Shown: positions 22,520-31,634, counted from the first letter of the stretch. The stretch: 32,229 nucleotides of DNA from Clostridiales bacterium (GCA_022508405.1 JAFLVI010000001.1:1-32229), one strand, 5' to 3'. Notes: generated by a model from the sequence alone, not told the origin. Translations and numbers: made by a program.

Positions 22520-25141
22520 TTATTCGACAATGCTTTCGTAATCTTGCTTTATTTTGCGGACGGTGTATACGGCGACGAGTATAAGCGCGGTTGCCGCCGC
22601 AACGGAAGATACTATCATGCCGGCGTTGAGAAGCGGGGTTTGGTATTTGAATTCTATTTTGTGACTGCCTTGCGGCACAGCTATGCTCATAAAGCCGACA
22701 TTGGCGCGGTTGACCTTTACCTTTTTGCCGTCTACGTACGCCGTCCAGCCTTTGGAATAGGTGATGGGTATAAACATTTCTCCGCCGTCGCTTTCTATTG
22801 TGCCGCTGAAGCCGTTGGGGTGGAATTTTGTATCTTGCAAGTATGGATTGGATTTTGCCTGTTCTATTTTGTTTAGAATCTCGGCGTTGTCCGCCGTGAT
22901 CACCTTTACTTCCTTAAAATGCAGAGTGTTGCCGTAATTTGTTGTGATCGTTATATTTTCGCCGTGCTCGTCCAGCTTGATCAGAAAGTCCGTTTGTCCG
23001 GTATACATGTTTTCGCCGCGCGGCATTAAAAACTGAGATATATTCGTCTTTCCGCACGACACGGTAAATCCGGTCATGGCCTTTACTTTGTCGTATATTT
23101 TAAACGACAGATAAAGTTCGTTGTTTTTGCCGCCGAGTACCGGTATGGTTTTGCTTGTGCCGGCGCTGAGAGTAAGGTTTTTCATCTCGCTTTGCACATT
23201 TGTTATGGGGGAATATTCTATCTCTTTTCCGCCGTCTATTGTTACGGCGCTGAGCATGGCGTACTGGCGCTCTACCGCAGGCAGGCTTTTGTACTGCTTG
23301 GCGCTCATGGTGCTGCCGAACACCGTGCCGAACCGAATATACGTATCTGTCACATACAGGTCTTTTGTGTCGGTCGCTTTGTAGTGCTGCGGAACGTATT
23401 CGTCGCCGTTTGTCCTATAATACTTGCAGGCTAGAAGTGCCTGAAGCGCCGCTCTGCCGTTTACGCCCGACATGCCTAGATTTGTAGAGAACGAGAGTAA
23501 GTTGTTGGACGTTATAAAGTCGCCGGTGGCGCTCGCCGTCATAGTATTGTATATCATGTTGCCGCGGTAGCCGTTGTTGAGCGGACGGTTTTCCGAGTCG
23601 CTCCATCTGCCGTGCGTAACATTGTCCAGCCTATAAAACTCGTCGTCCTTTTCCATAAGCCGAGCGACAGTTTGTTCCGCTTCGGTGTTAAGCGCCGCGT
23701 AAAGAGTGCCGTCGTCGAAAATAGCGGAGTACGTAATATTGTGCGCGACCGCGCCCGCCAGCACGAGAATGGCAAAGCTTATAAACAAGTGTCGGTAGTT
23801 GAATATCTTGAGCGTTTTTATCGAGCGGAAGTCCTTTTTGAATATTATGTTGAGAACAAACGCGCTTAACAGCACTACGGCAACGGCGGCGATATATACA
23901 ACCGCTTTTAAGCCGGCGGAAAGTCCGTCGGTAAACAATTCCGTACAAGCAAATAGCGCGGTGTCTATTATTAAAGCCAGTGTGAACGCACTGCCTTTTA
24001 CAATATAGTTTGCGGAGTTTAGCGTTCTGTCCGAGCTGTCGTTTATGTGGAAGGCTATCATGGAAAACGCGCTGAATGTCAGCATAAAGCAAAAGCGATT
24101 GTTGGCGTAATTGAACATGTTAAGCGCATAGCCGACAAACGGCAAAAACGTGCAAACCGCTATCGCTGCCGCCATAACCTTGTGCGCGCTGCGCTTGGGC
24201 GTGGCAAACGCCGCAAGCGCAAGCAGTATTACAAACGGGCTGAACATTATAGGCGAGTACTTTGCGCCGGTTATGGGAAAGATAAAGCTTGCCGCTATGG
24301 ACACCAGCTCGCCGAAGTTGTACGCGCTAAGTCCCTTTGACGAGCCGCGAGACGCCGTTAAATAGCCGTAGGCGACGGGGAACAGCACAAACGACGCGAG
24401 CAGCAGCCCTATAATGTAATACGCCGCGGTGGGGAAGACCACGGCAAAAAAGCTTTTTGCCGTCACCTTTTTGCCTTGTTCTTTTTGTTTGTACACAAAA
24501 TACAGCGCGGCGTACGCCACCGCGTACACCGTAACCATAAACGCCATATAGAACGAGCTTGCCGTCATTACAAACACCGAAATAATCAGCAGAAACGGCG
24601 GCTTTTTGTCTATAGCCTTTTCCAGTCCGAGCGTGACTAGCGGCAGATACATTGCGCCCGCAGTCAAATCGGGGTGGCGCGTAAAAGTGTACAGCATGTA
24701 TCCGCCCAGCATGTATGCCACCGCAAACACCGTTGCCGTGACAAAACGCACGCCGTGCTTGCCGAGATATACGTACATGAAAGTTGCGGTCAGCATAAAC
24801 TTGACTGCAATCAATATCGAGTATGACAAAAGAAAGTTGTCGCGCGGCAGGATAAACAGCAAAAGGTTTATCGGGTCGAAAAGCATGTAGTACGAAAATG
24901 ATACCGCATAGTCGCCGCCGTGACCGATATTATAATCGAATTCGCCAACGCCGCCGTAAAGGTTGCGGCCTGACATATACTGCAAAAAAGTTGCGTGCTG
25001 TCTCACTCCGTCATCGTACAGCACCAAATAGTTACCGCGAAAAATGTACGGCAACAGCGATACAAACAGCGCCGCCGCCGCAATGCCCAAAAACAACAGT
25101 ATTCGTTTAAAAGTGAACGGGGAGTGTTCTGTTACGGTCAT
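22520..25141 (-). CDS. YfhO-family membrane protein (putative GT-C-like glycosyltransferase)
   Basis: 873 aa. A large polytopic protein with about 12 helices in the first 550 residues, then a long extracytoplasmic region of about 300 aa and a final helix (AGMIVSSVAAATALILV) with a short tail. YVLYDDGVRQH-type acidic loop (LVLYDDGVRQH) after helix 1 and the C-terminal GWTAYVDGKKVKV motif are YfhO features. In Firmicutes such proteins decorate lipoteichoic acid or other surface polymers with sugars. The track runs to 25411; ATG 25141 with AAAGGACGG upstream is the likely start. It follows GT2 by 14 nt in the same operon. Confidence 0.92.
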   Translation of the reverse strand: MTVTEHSPFTFKRILLFLGIAAAALFVSLLPYIFRGNYLVLYDDGVRQHATFLQYMSGRNLYGGVGEFDYNIGHGGDYAVSFSYYMLFDPINLLLFILPRDNFLLSYSILIAVKFMLTATFMYVYLGKHGVRFVTATVFAVAYMLGGYMLYTFTRHPDLTAGAMYLPLVTLGLEKAIDKKPPFLLIISVFVMTASSFYMAFMVTVYAVAYAALYFVYKQKEQGKKVTAKSFFAVVFPTAAYYIIGLLLASFVLFPVAYGYLTASRGSSKGLSAYNFGELVSIAASFIFPITGAKYSPIMFSPFVILLALAAFATPKRSAHKVMAAAIAVCTFLPFVGYALNMFNYANNRFCFMLTFSAFSMIAFHINDSSDRTLNSANYIVKGSAFTLALIIDTALFACTELFTDGLSAGLKAVVYIAAVAVVLLSAFVLNIIFKKDFRSIKTLKIFNYRHLFISFAILVLAGAVAHNITYSAIFDDGTLYAALNTEAEQTVARLMEKDDEFYRLDNVTHGRWSDSENRPLNNGYRGNMIYNTMTASATGDFITSNNLLSFSTNLGMSGVNGRAALQALLACKYYRTNGDEYVPQHYKATDTKDLYVTDTYIRFGTVFGSTMSAKQYKSLPAVERQYAMLSAVTIDGGKEIEYSPITNVQSEMKNLTLSAGTSKTIPVLGGKNNELYLSFKIYDKVKAMTGFTVSCGKTNISQFLMPRGENMYTGQTDFLIKLDEHGENITITTNYGNTLHFKEVKVITADNAEILNKIEQAKSNPYLQDTKFHPNGFSGTIESDGGEMFIPITYSKGWTAYVDGKKVKVNRANVGFMSIAVPQGSHKIEFKYQTPLLNAGMIVSSVAAATALILVAVYTVRKIKQDYESIVE

Positions 25142-25155
25142 GCCCATCCGTCCTT

Positions 25156-26160
25156 TTAGGCGTCTATTTTGTCGGTTTCTTTTGTATCTGAGACGGTGTA
25201 GTCGTCGCAAGTGATTTTTATATCCGCATTGCGGTCGAGGTCGGCGTCCGTTTCCCTTACCAAATAAATGGGGCGCGCCTTGACCTCCCTGAATATCTTT
25301 TTTACATATTCGCCGATTACCACCAATCCCACTGCGAGCAGTGCGGCGACAAACAGCATGATGGGAGTTATTATAAACCATTCGTACATGGCATTCCCCA
25401 AGCACCACCACACGATGTCGAACACGGTAAACGCGAGCGACGAAACAAACAGCGAAATCGCAAGTATCAAGTTAAACTTGAGCGGGGCGGTGGAAAAGTC
25501 TTCTATACCGTTTACCGCGTATTTTGTAAGACCGCTGAAGCTCCATTTGGTTTTGCCCGCAACGCGCTCGGTGTTTTTGTATTCCAGCCACTTGGTTTTG
25601 AATCCCACCCAGCTGAATATGCCTTTACTGAACCGCTCGCGCTCCGAAAGCTCGAGTACCGCATTTGTCATAGTGCGAGTCATAAGCCTGTAGTCGCGCG
25701 CGCCGTCCACAATTTCCACGTCGCTCATCTTGTTAATAAGCCTGTAAAACATACGTGCAAACGCGCTTCGGATTTTGCTTTCGCCCTTGCGCGTAGTACG
25801 TCGGCAGCCTACGCAGTCGTATTCGCCGCTTTGCAGTCCTTCGTACATTTCAAGCAGCATTTCCGGCGGGTCCTGTAAGTCCGCGTCCATGAGCCCCACG
25901 TAGTCGCCGGTGGAGTTTTTTAGCCCTGCGTAGATTGCGGCTTCCTTGCCGAAGTTGCGCGAAAAGGAGACATACCGCACCTCGCTGTCCTTTAGTGCAA
26001 GCGCCTTTACAAGGTCGAGCGTTTTGTCGGTGCTTCCGTCGTCCACAAAAATGTACTCGAAATCGACGTCCAGCTTTTGCCGCACCGGCCGCATTGCGTC
26101 GTAGTATTTGTTGATGCACTCCTCTTCGTTGTGGCAGGGGATTATTATACTTACCTTCAT
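25156..26160 (-). CDS. GtrB/DPM1-like family 2 glycosyltransferase
   Basis: 334 aa. The GT2 domain has IIIPCHNEEECI at the start, a VDDGSTDKT nucleotide-binding loop at 39-47 and DADLQDPPE (92-100) for metal and sugar binding. Two C-terminal transmembrane helices are typical of enzymes that load a sugar onto undecaprenyl phosphate. The start ATG overlaps the gtrA stop by 4 bp (ATGA), so translation is probably coupled. With GtrA and YfhO it makes the classic three-component route: load lipid carrier, flip it, transfer the sugar outside. Confidence 0.95.
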   Translation of the reverse strand: MKVSIIIPCHNEEECINKYYDAMRPVRQKLDVDFEYIFVDDGSTDKTLDLVKALALKDSEVRYVSFSRNFGKEAAIYAGLKNSTGDYVGLMDADLQDPPEMLLEMYEGLQSGEYDCVGCRRTTRKGESKIRSAFARMFYRLINKMSDVEIVDGARDYRLMTRTMTNAVLELSERERFSKGIFSWVGFKTKWLEYKNTERVAGKTKWSFSGLTKYAVNGIEDFSTAPLKFNLILAISLFVSSLAFTVFDIVWWCLGNAMYEWFIITPIMLFVAALLAVGLVVIGEYVKKIFREVKARPIYLVRETDADLDRNADIKITCDDYTVSDTKETDKIDA

Positions 26161-26738
26161 AGTTTTTCGCCTTGCTCTTGATTTTGCGCTTCGCTTGCAT
26201 CCTGCGTGTCGCCGCTGTCTTGCGTGCCGTCGCTGTTTTGCGCGTTTGCATTGCGCGCCGGAATGAACAACACCAAGCGTTTTGATATATAGTTGTAAAT
26301 CAGGACTACTACCGTCAGAAAGATTTTTACAATCCATTCGTTTATGCCGAGCAGTGTGTAGCCTATATACATTCCGCCGGTGTGAATGCCCAGTCCGATT
26401 GCGCTGAGCCCCGCAAACACCGCAAAGCCGAACACCGATTTGCTCTTGCCCTTGTTGATAAACACGAACAGGACGGACAGCACATAGTTGATTATAAGCC
26501 CCGATAGAAAGCCGCAGCACGTGCCCACCACGGTTGCCGCCGTAGATGGGGATAATCCGCCGTACCAGACGTTGTAAAAAGCGGGGTACAGCGAAGGATC
26601 GAACGCGTACAGAACCACACCCATTACAAACATGTCTACAACCGTGGCAAGTCCCCCTACGATTATAAATCTGGCAAACTCGCACAAGGTAGGGTGCGCG
26701 GCAATAAAGGTATTAAGCTTGTCCTTTGTTTTAGACAT
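26157..26738 (-). CDS. GtrA-family lipid-linked sugar flippase
   Basis: 193 aa with four transmembrane helices. The family signatures are FARFIIVGGLATVVDMF near the start and GLIINYVLSVLFVF in the second half. GtrA proteins are thought to move undecaprenyl-phosphate-linked sugars across the membrane. The C-terminus has a Gln/Asp/Ser-rich tail (about 160-193, for example TQDSGDTQDASEAQNQEQ) not needed by the family. AAGGA lies 8 nt before ATG 26738. First gene of the operon, with a promoter at 26759-26788. Confidence 0.93.
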   Translation of the reverse strand: MSKTKDKLNTFIAAHPTLCEFARFIIVGGLATVVDMFVMGVVLYAFDPSLYPAFYNVWYGGLSPSTAATVVGTCCGFLSGLIINYVLSVLFVFINKGKSKSVFGFAVFAGLSAIGLGIHTGGMYIGYTLLGINEWIVKIFLTVVVLIYNYISKRLVLFIPARNANAQNSDGTQDSGDTQDASEAQNQEQGEKL

Positions 26739-26758
26739 AAATGCGGTCCTTGCGTTTT

Positions 26759-26788
26759 ATCGTATCATTTTGTATAGCCGTTTGTCAA
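26759..26788 (-). promoter_or_regulatory. Promoter of the gtrA-GT2-yfhO operon
   Basis: On the - strand TTGACA (26788-26783), 18-bp spacer, TACGAT (26764-26759). Start about 14 nt before the ATG. Confidence 0.7.
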
Positions 26789-26870
26789 GTAATATGGTCA
26801 AAAAGCGGCGTTGCGAGCCGTATAAAAGCCAACTTATTATAATATAGCGCATGCAAATTTTTGAAAACAC

Positions 26871-26899
26871 TTGATTTTAATATGGTTGTGTTGTATAAT
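26871..26899 (+). promoter_or_regulatory. Promoter of the 197-aa protein gene
   Basis: TTGATT (26871-26876), 17-bp spacer, TATAAT (26894-26899). Confidence 0.78.
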
Positions 26900-26934
26900 T
26901 TTTGTGTAAAATAATTTCCGATTGAGAGGAGTTT

Positions 26935-27528
26935 ATGAACGCTAAACAGATTAAACAGTACGAGATTTTGAGCGAGTTTTTTAATTCCGACATGCTAAAG
27001 CAGGCGGCGGTGGATAAGTACTTCGGCGCTATGCTCAAGCTGGACTACGGCTTTGCCGAGGACCTTTGGGAATTTATGCTGATAAGAAACGACGCAGACC
27101 TTAAAAATTCTGCGTTTGCGGCGCTTTATATAGACCACATCTTTGGGCTTTTCCTTGACGCAGCGGCGCCTAAGGCGTTAAAGACCGTGATAGACCGCGC
27201 CGTTATAAACAGAGCTGTGTTTGCATTTTCGCCCACGGCGGACAAGGGCGAACTGTTTAATCTGCCCATAAATCTGCTTGTGGCAAACAAGGTTGATACC
27301 GTGGACGGTATCTTTAAAAACGCCATAAAGAACGAAGCCATGTCTTGCTCGTTTGGACACTACATGCTTGAATTCCTTGATAAGTTCTTTATTGAGATGA
27401 TGAAAAAGAATGTGCAACGCAAAGTCGAGCTTAACCGCAAGCAGTCCACGCTTTTAATGTCGTACGCGCAAAAGGTGAAAGGCGACGAAAAAGCCATGCT
27501 TATTCAAAGGATTAAGGAAATACTGTAA
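26935..27528 (+). CDS. Helical cytoplasmic protein, function unknown
   Basis: 197 aa, no family recognised. It has no signal or membrane segment and appears mostly alpha-helical, with hydrophobic and charged residues alternating (for example LDYGFAEDLWEFMLIRND) and a basic C-terminal third (KKNVQRKVELNRKQS). GAGAGGAG before the ATG and its own promoter support expression. It precedes pyk, but a repeat-containing gap of about 100 nt separates them. Confidence 0.85.
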   Translation: MNAKQIKQYEILSEFFNSDMLKQAAVDKYFGAMLKLDYGFAEDLWEFMLIRNDADLKNSAFAALYIDHIFGLFLDAAAPKALKTVIDRAVINRAVFAFSPTADKGELFNLPINLLVANKVDTVDGIFKNAIKNEAMSCSFGHYMLEFLDKFFIEMMKKNVQRKVELNRKQSTLLMSYAQKVKGDEKAMLIQRIKEIL

Positions 27529-27533
27529 ACAAT

Positions 27534-27580
27534 GCAGAATTAAGAATGCAGAATGCAGAATGAGCCGCTTCGCGGCATTA
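27534..27580. repeat. Interspersed repeat copy with GCCGC hairpin
   Basis: GCAGAATTAAGAATGCAGAATG units followed by GAGCCGCTTCGCGGCATTAA (hairpin GCCGC-TTC-GCGGC, 27564-27576). A near-identical copy follows pyk at 29058-29105. Confidence 0.8.
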
Positions 27581-27632
27581 ACAATAATAAAACCAATCAT
27601 AGATACCTTTTATTTACTCGGAGGAAAAGGCT

Positions 27633-29054
27633 ATGCGCAGAACAAAAATCGTTTGCACACTGGGACCGGCTACCGACGATTACGCGGTGCTGAAAAGCAT
27701 GATACGCGCCGGTATGAACGTTGCTAGGCTCAATTTTTCGCACAGTACATACGACGAGCACAAGCGGCGTATGGACATGGTAAAACGCGCGCGCAAAGAG
27801 CTTGGCGTGCCCGTTGCCATACTGCTGGATACAAAGGGCCCTGAAATCCGCATAAAGACGTTTAAAGACGGCAAGGTGGAGCTTAAAAAAGGCAATAAGT
27901 TTACACTTACCACGCGCGAGATAGAAGGCGACGAAACGGCCGTATCTCTGTCGTATTCGGAATTGCCGCAGTACGTAAAAAAGGGTGCGCGCATACTCGT
28001 AAACGACGGGCTTATCGAGCTTTCGGTGGACAGCGTAAACAAGACCGATATTGTAACCACCGTTATGAACGACGGGTTTCTTTCCAACCGCAAGAGCATT
28101 AACATGCCCGACACGTTTATCGATATGCCGTACATGTCGGACGGCGACCGCGCCGATATAGAATTCGGCATATCGCAGGACGTGGATTACATAGCCATGT
28201 CGTTTGTCCGCTCGGTGGAGGACGTGCGCATAGTAAAGCGGCTATTAAACGAGAACGACGCCAACAATATTCAGCTTATTGCAAAGATAGAAAACCGCTC
28301 GGGCGTGGATAACGTTATGAGTATTCTTGCCGAGTGCGACGGCGTTATGGTTGCGCGCGGCGACATGGGCGTGGAAATTCCGTTTGAAGAACTCCCCGGC
28401 ATACAAAAGGACATAATCTCGCGGTGCTACCGCAGCGGAAAAAAGGTTATTACCGCCACGCAGATGTTGGAGTCCATGATTAACAATCCGCGCCCCACTC
28501 GTGCGGAAATATCCGACGTGGCAAACGCCGTGTACGACGGGTCGTCCGCCATAATGCTATCCGGCGAAACCGCCGCCGGCAACTATCCCGTGGAGTCGGT
28601 GCGCACAATGGCGACCATTGCCGAGCGCGCCGAAAACGGCATCAACTACAAAAAGCGGTTTAACGCGCTGGACGCGGATATAAAATCCATAACCGACGCG
28701 GTGTCGCACTCCGCGTGCGCGGCGGCGTTCGATCTGGACGCAAAGGCGATAATCGCCGTGTCGCAGTCAGGCTACACCGCGCGCAAGATTTCGCGCTTCC
28801 GTCCGTCCGCGCCGATAATAGCGCCCACAACATCGCACAAGGCGTACAACCAACTCGCCATGAACTGGGGCGTTGTGCCTGCCATAAGCAAAAAGCAGGA
28901 GTCGTCAGACGAGCTGTTTAAACACGTAATCAACTGTGCGCTCAATACCGGCATGGTGGAGGAAGGCGATCTTGTGGTGATTGCCGCGGGCGTGCCCGTT
29001 GGCGTGTCGGGCAATACCAATACAATGCGCATTGAGACGGTTAAAAGATTTTAG
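27633..29054 (+). CDS. pyk: Pyruvate kinase
   Basis: 473 aa. It catalyses phosphoenolpyruvate + ADP to pyruvate + ATP, the last ATP-yielding step of glycolysis. MRRTKIVCTLGPATDD starts the barrel; VARGDMGVEIPFEELPGIQK and TATQMLESMINNPRPTRAEISDVANAV are the active-site signatures, the latter holding the Thr and metal-site residues. The C-terminal allosteric domain is complete (VSGNTNTMRIETV). It lacks the extra PEP-utilising domain seen in Bacillus enzymes. CGGAGGAAAAGG precedes the ATG. A repeat with hairpin (29058-29105) follows. Confidence 0.97.
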   Translation: MRRTKIVCTLGPATDDYAVLKSMIRAGMNVARLNFSHSTYDEHKRRMDMVKRARKELGVPVAILLDTKGPEIRIKTFKDGKVELKKGNKFTLTTREIEGDETAVSLSYSELPQYVKKGARILVNDGLIELSVDSVNKTDIVTTVMNDGFLSNRKSINMPDTFIDMPYMSDGDRADIEFGISQDVDYIAMSFVRSVEDVRIVKRLLNENDANNIQLIAKIENRSGVDNVMSILAECDGVMVARGDMGVEIPFEELPGIQKDIISRCYRSGKKVITATQMLESMINNPRPTRAEISDVANAVYDGSSAIMLSGETAAGNYPVESVRTMATIAERAENGINYKKRFNALDADIKSITDAVSHSACAAAFDLDAKAIIAVSQSGYTARKISRFRPSAPIIAPTTSHKAYNQLAMNWGVVPAISKKQESSDELFKHVINCALNTGMVEEGDLVVIAAGVPVGVSGNTNTMRIETVKRF

Positions 29055-29057
29055 CAA

Positions 29058-29105
29058 ATGCAGAATTAAGAATGCAGAATTCAGAATGAGCCGCTTCGCG
29101 GCATT
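29058..29105. repeat. Interspersed repeat copy with GCCGC hairpin
   Basis: Second clear copy of the unit at 27534-27580: GCAGAATTAAGAATGCAGAATT, then the GCCGC-TTC-GCGGC hairpin (29090-29102). The stem has no T-tail, so it is not a standard terminator. Confidence 0.8.
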
Positions 29106-29137
29106 AAAGATTGTACAATTACGCTGAGGCAAATACA

Positions 29138-29806
29138 GTGGATAAAAAGAGCATACTTATAGTCGAGGACGAGGCGCAGATTTCGCGGTTTTTACAGCTT
29201 GAGCTGGAACACGAAAACTACGCATGTACCATTTGCGGCGACGGGCGGGAAGCGCTTAATATTGCGCTTGCTACCGACTTTGACTTGATCATTTTGGACG
29301 TTATGCTTCCGTCGCTTAACGGCATAGAAGTTTTGCGCCGCTTGCGCCAATCCAAGCAGACGCCCGTTATTATCCTTACGGCGCGCGATCAGGTGGTGGA
29401 TAAGGTTACCGGACTGGATATAGGCGCAAACGATTACATGACAAAACCGTTTGCCATAGAAGAGCTTTTGGCGCGCATTAGGCTGCATACAAAAAACAGC
29501 GCGGTTGTCTCCGACAACATGGTGTGCGGAAAGCTTTCCGTCAATCCCGAAGCGAGAGTGGCAACATACGCCGGACACCCCATTGACCTTACCAAAAAGG
29601 AATTCGACCTGTTGTTGTATCTTATGCAACACCGCAACGTGGTTGTTTCGCGCGAGACCCTTCTCGACGAAGTGTGGGGATTTGCCTTTTACGGCAGTAC
29701 CAATGTGGTGGACGTGTACATAAGGTATCTTCGTGCCAAGATTGACAATACTTTTAATGTGGAAATTATAGAAACCGTGCGCGGCGCGGGCTATGTTATA
29801 AGATGA
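29138..29806 (+). CDS. OmpR/PhoB-type response regulator
   Basis: 222 aa. Receiver domain with acidic pair VEDE (9-12), phospho-acceptor Asp54 (LIILDVMLP) and the conserved Lys in MTKPF; the C-terminal winged helix ends YIRYLRAKID...VRGAGYVIR. The track starts at TTG 29111; GTG 29138 with GAGG 8 nt upstream gives the natural MDKKSILIVEDE. It overlaps the kinase gene by 4 bp (ATGA). The target genes are not visible. Confidence 0.95.
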   Translation: MDKKSILIVEDEAQISRFLQLELEHENYACTICGDGREALNIALATDFDLIILDVMLPSLNGIEVLRRLRQSKQTPVIILTARDQVVDKVTGLDIGANDYMTKPFAIEELLARIRLHTKNSAVVSDNMVCGKLSVNPEARVATYAGHPIDLTKKEFDLLLYLMQHRNVVVSRETLLDEVWGFAFYGSTNVVDVYIRYLRAKIDNTFNVEIIETVRGAGYVIR

Positions 29807-31053
29807 ACGGGGACGACAAGCACAACGCTTTCGGCGAAGAAAACAAGGAAGCCGTAAAGCAGACAATATCGGAAATCAAATCCGCAAATTCGGAGCGCGT
29901 GGATCAAAAATCCAAGTCGCGCTCTATTGCGTTTAAGGTGATTTGCATAATTTTCTTTCCCATAACGCTGTGCGTAATAGGGTTTAGACCGCTGATTAAA
30001 AAGCTTAAAATGGGCATAACCGCCAAGACTACCGTAGTCTTTACCGTAGTCTTCGGGCTTATGCTTATAGGCTACGCCGCGTTTGTGCTTGCCAGTATAG
30101 GCACGCTGGAAGGCGGCGTCGTTTCCGAAGAATACATGCAGCGGCTTGTTATAACATCCGCCGTTGTTGTGCTTGTGTTTATTGTGCTGGGCGCGGTGCT
30201 TGGCGGCTTTTCCAGCCAGTATATGATAGAGCCGGTGCGCAAGATAACGCATAGGGTAAAGGAAATTTCCGAAGAGAATATTTCGGCGCGGCTCGATCCC
30301 GTGGACACGCAGGACGAGCTTATGGAGCTTACCAAGCAGATAAACTCCATGCTCGATTCGCTTCAACAGGCGTTTGAACGGCAGGAAAACTTTGTGTCCG
30401 ACGCTTCGCACGAGCTTAAAACGCCGCTGGCCGTTATAGCCGGTTACGCCAACCTTTTGCGGCGGTGGGGCAAGGACGACCCAAAAGTGCTGGACGAAGC
30501 GGTAAACGCCATTTCCAGAGAGAGCGAAAACATGAAGCGCATTGTGGAACAGCTTTTGTGGCTGGCTAAGCTGGGTGACTTTGCGCTTAACTGCACGGTG
30601 TTTAATCTGTACGAAACGGTCGCCGACGTTGTGGAAGGATATAAGCTGCTAAACACCGGTCATCAAATAGAGCTTTCCGGCGAGCTGTCCGTTACGCTTA
30701 ACACCGACAAAAACCTGCTTACCGAGGCGGTGCGCACGCTTGTGGACAACGCCATAAAGTACACGCCGGCGGATAAGGGCGTCATTAAGCTGTTTATAGA
30801 ACTGGTGGAAGGCGGCGTGGAAATAGCCGTGCAGGACAACGGTATGGGCATATCTGAGTCCGATCAGGCGCAGATTTTCGATAGGTTTTACCGTTGCGAC
30901 AAGGTGCGCGGCAGGGAGTCCGGCTCGAGCGGACTCGGTCTTACTATCTGCAAGCAAATAGTGGAAATGATGGGCGGAAGGATTTCCGTAGAAAGCGTTT
31001 TGGGCAAGGGAAGTACATTTACCATTTCGCTAAACTGCGTGGTGGAAAATTAA
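29803..31053 (+). CDS. Sensor histidine kinase
   Basis: 416 aa. Three hydrophobic segments lie at about 44-62, 76-98 and 117-139. A HAMP domain follows (MIEPVRKITHRVKEISEENI), then HisKA with phospho-acceptor His203 (DASHELKTPLAVIAGYAN) and HATPase_c with N, G1 and G2 boxes (DNAIKYT, DNGMGI, GSSGLGLTIC). The extracytoplasmic loop between helices 2 and 3 is only about 18 residues, so there is no room for a ligand domain. It probably senses within the membrane or through a partner protein. Partner of the preceding regulator through a 4-bp overlap. Confidence 0.95.
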   Translation: MNGDDKHNAFGEENKEAVKQTISEIKSANSERVDQKSKSRSIAFKVICIIFFPITLCVIGFRPLIKKLKMGITAKTTVVFTVVFGLMLIGYAAFVLASIGTLEGGVVSEEYMQRLVITSAVVVLVFIVLGAVLGGFSSQYMIEPVRKITHRVKEISEENISARLDPVDTQDELMELTKQINSMLDSLQQAFERQENFVSDASHELKTPLAVIAGYANLLRRWGKDDPKVLDEAVNAISRESENMKRIVEQLLWLAKLGDFALNCTVFNLYETVADVVEGYKLLNTGHQIELSGELSVTLNTDKNLLTEAVRTLVDNAIKYTPADKGVIKLFIELVEGGVEIAVQDNGMGISESDQAQIFDRFYRCDKVRGRESGSSGLGLTICKQIVEMMGGRISVESVLGKGSTFTISLNCVVEN

Positions 31054-31134
31054 GAATTAAGAATGCAGAATGAACCCCTTTCGGCGCGTTCACACCACTC
31101 CAATGCCCCCCAAGTGGGGAATGTTAATAACTTT

Positions 31135-31164
31135 GCGCGCTAAACAGCGCGCTTTATTATTTTT
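31135..31164 (+). terminator. Terminator after the kinase gene
   Basis: GCGCGCT (31135-31141) and AGCGCGC (31146-31152) form a perfect 7-bp GC stem with AAAC loop, followed by TTTATTATTTTT. Confidence 0.88.
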
Positions 31165-31211
31165 GACAATATTCGTATAATTGCGCGTGCGGATTATTCA
31201 TATATTACAGT

Positions 31212-31466
31212 ATGAAGTTTGTCGAAACGGTTTTAATCTTTACCGCGGCGGTGATGTTGGTTGCCGTTGTAGGGTGGGTGATGCACCTTAAAACGCGCGG
31301 AATATTGCGCATTGTAATAAACTCGCTCGCCGGCGGCGCACTTATTGCGGGGCTGTCGGCGTTTAATATTATCGCTCTGCCGCTTAACGTGTTTAACGCG
31401 CTTTTGGTCGGCATATTGGGTCTCCCCGGGGCGGGGATAGTGATAGGCGCGGCAATATTGCTGTAA
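31212..31466 (+). CDS. bofA: BofA-family protein (pro-sigma-K processing inhibitor)
   Basis: 84 aa with two or three hydrophobic stretches. The C-terminus (NALLVGILGLPGAG) matches the BofA signature. In Bacillus BofA sits in the outer forespore membrane with SpoIVFA and holds the SpoIVFB protease inactive until engulfment. The promoter region is unusual: a TTGACA at 31163 lacks a -10 at the normal distance, while CATATATT (31199-31206) lies only 5 nt before the ATG with no Shine-Dalgarno. This hints at a sporulation-sigma or leaderless start. TTGTCGAA, a perfect Spo0A box, covers 31219-31226 inside codons 3-5. A terminator (31606-31631) lies downstream. Confidence 0.87.
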   Translation: MKFVETVLIFTAAVMLVAVVGWVMHLKTRGILRIVINSLAGGALIAGLSAFNIIALPLNVFNALLVGILGLPGAGIVIGAAILL

Positions 31467-31476
31467 ATTCGGAATT

Positions 31477-31604
31477 CGGAATTCGGAATTAAGAATTGAA
31501 AATAAGGATGAAATTAAAAGATAATTTTTTCTCTTTTCTGCGTTAATTTATAATCAGAAATGCTGAGCATAATCCATATCATTCCGAATTCATAATTCCG
31601 CATT
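31477..31604. other. Short gap with AATTCGG repeats, otherwise empty
   Basis: Repeat copies (AATTCGGAATTCGGAATT) after bofA, then AT-rich sequence with no ORF, promoter or hairpin I would defend. Confidence 0.5.
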
Positions 31605-31605
31605 A

Positions 31606-31631
31606 AAAAAACCGCCGTATGGCGGTTTTTT
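31606..31631. terminator. Bidirectional terminator between bofA and the - strand gene
   Basis: AAAAAACCGCC (31606-31616) and GGCGGTTTTTT (31621-31631) form an 11-bp stem with GTAT loop; A and T flanks serve both directions. Confidence 0.93.
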
Positions 31632-31634
31632 GTT

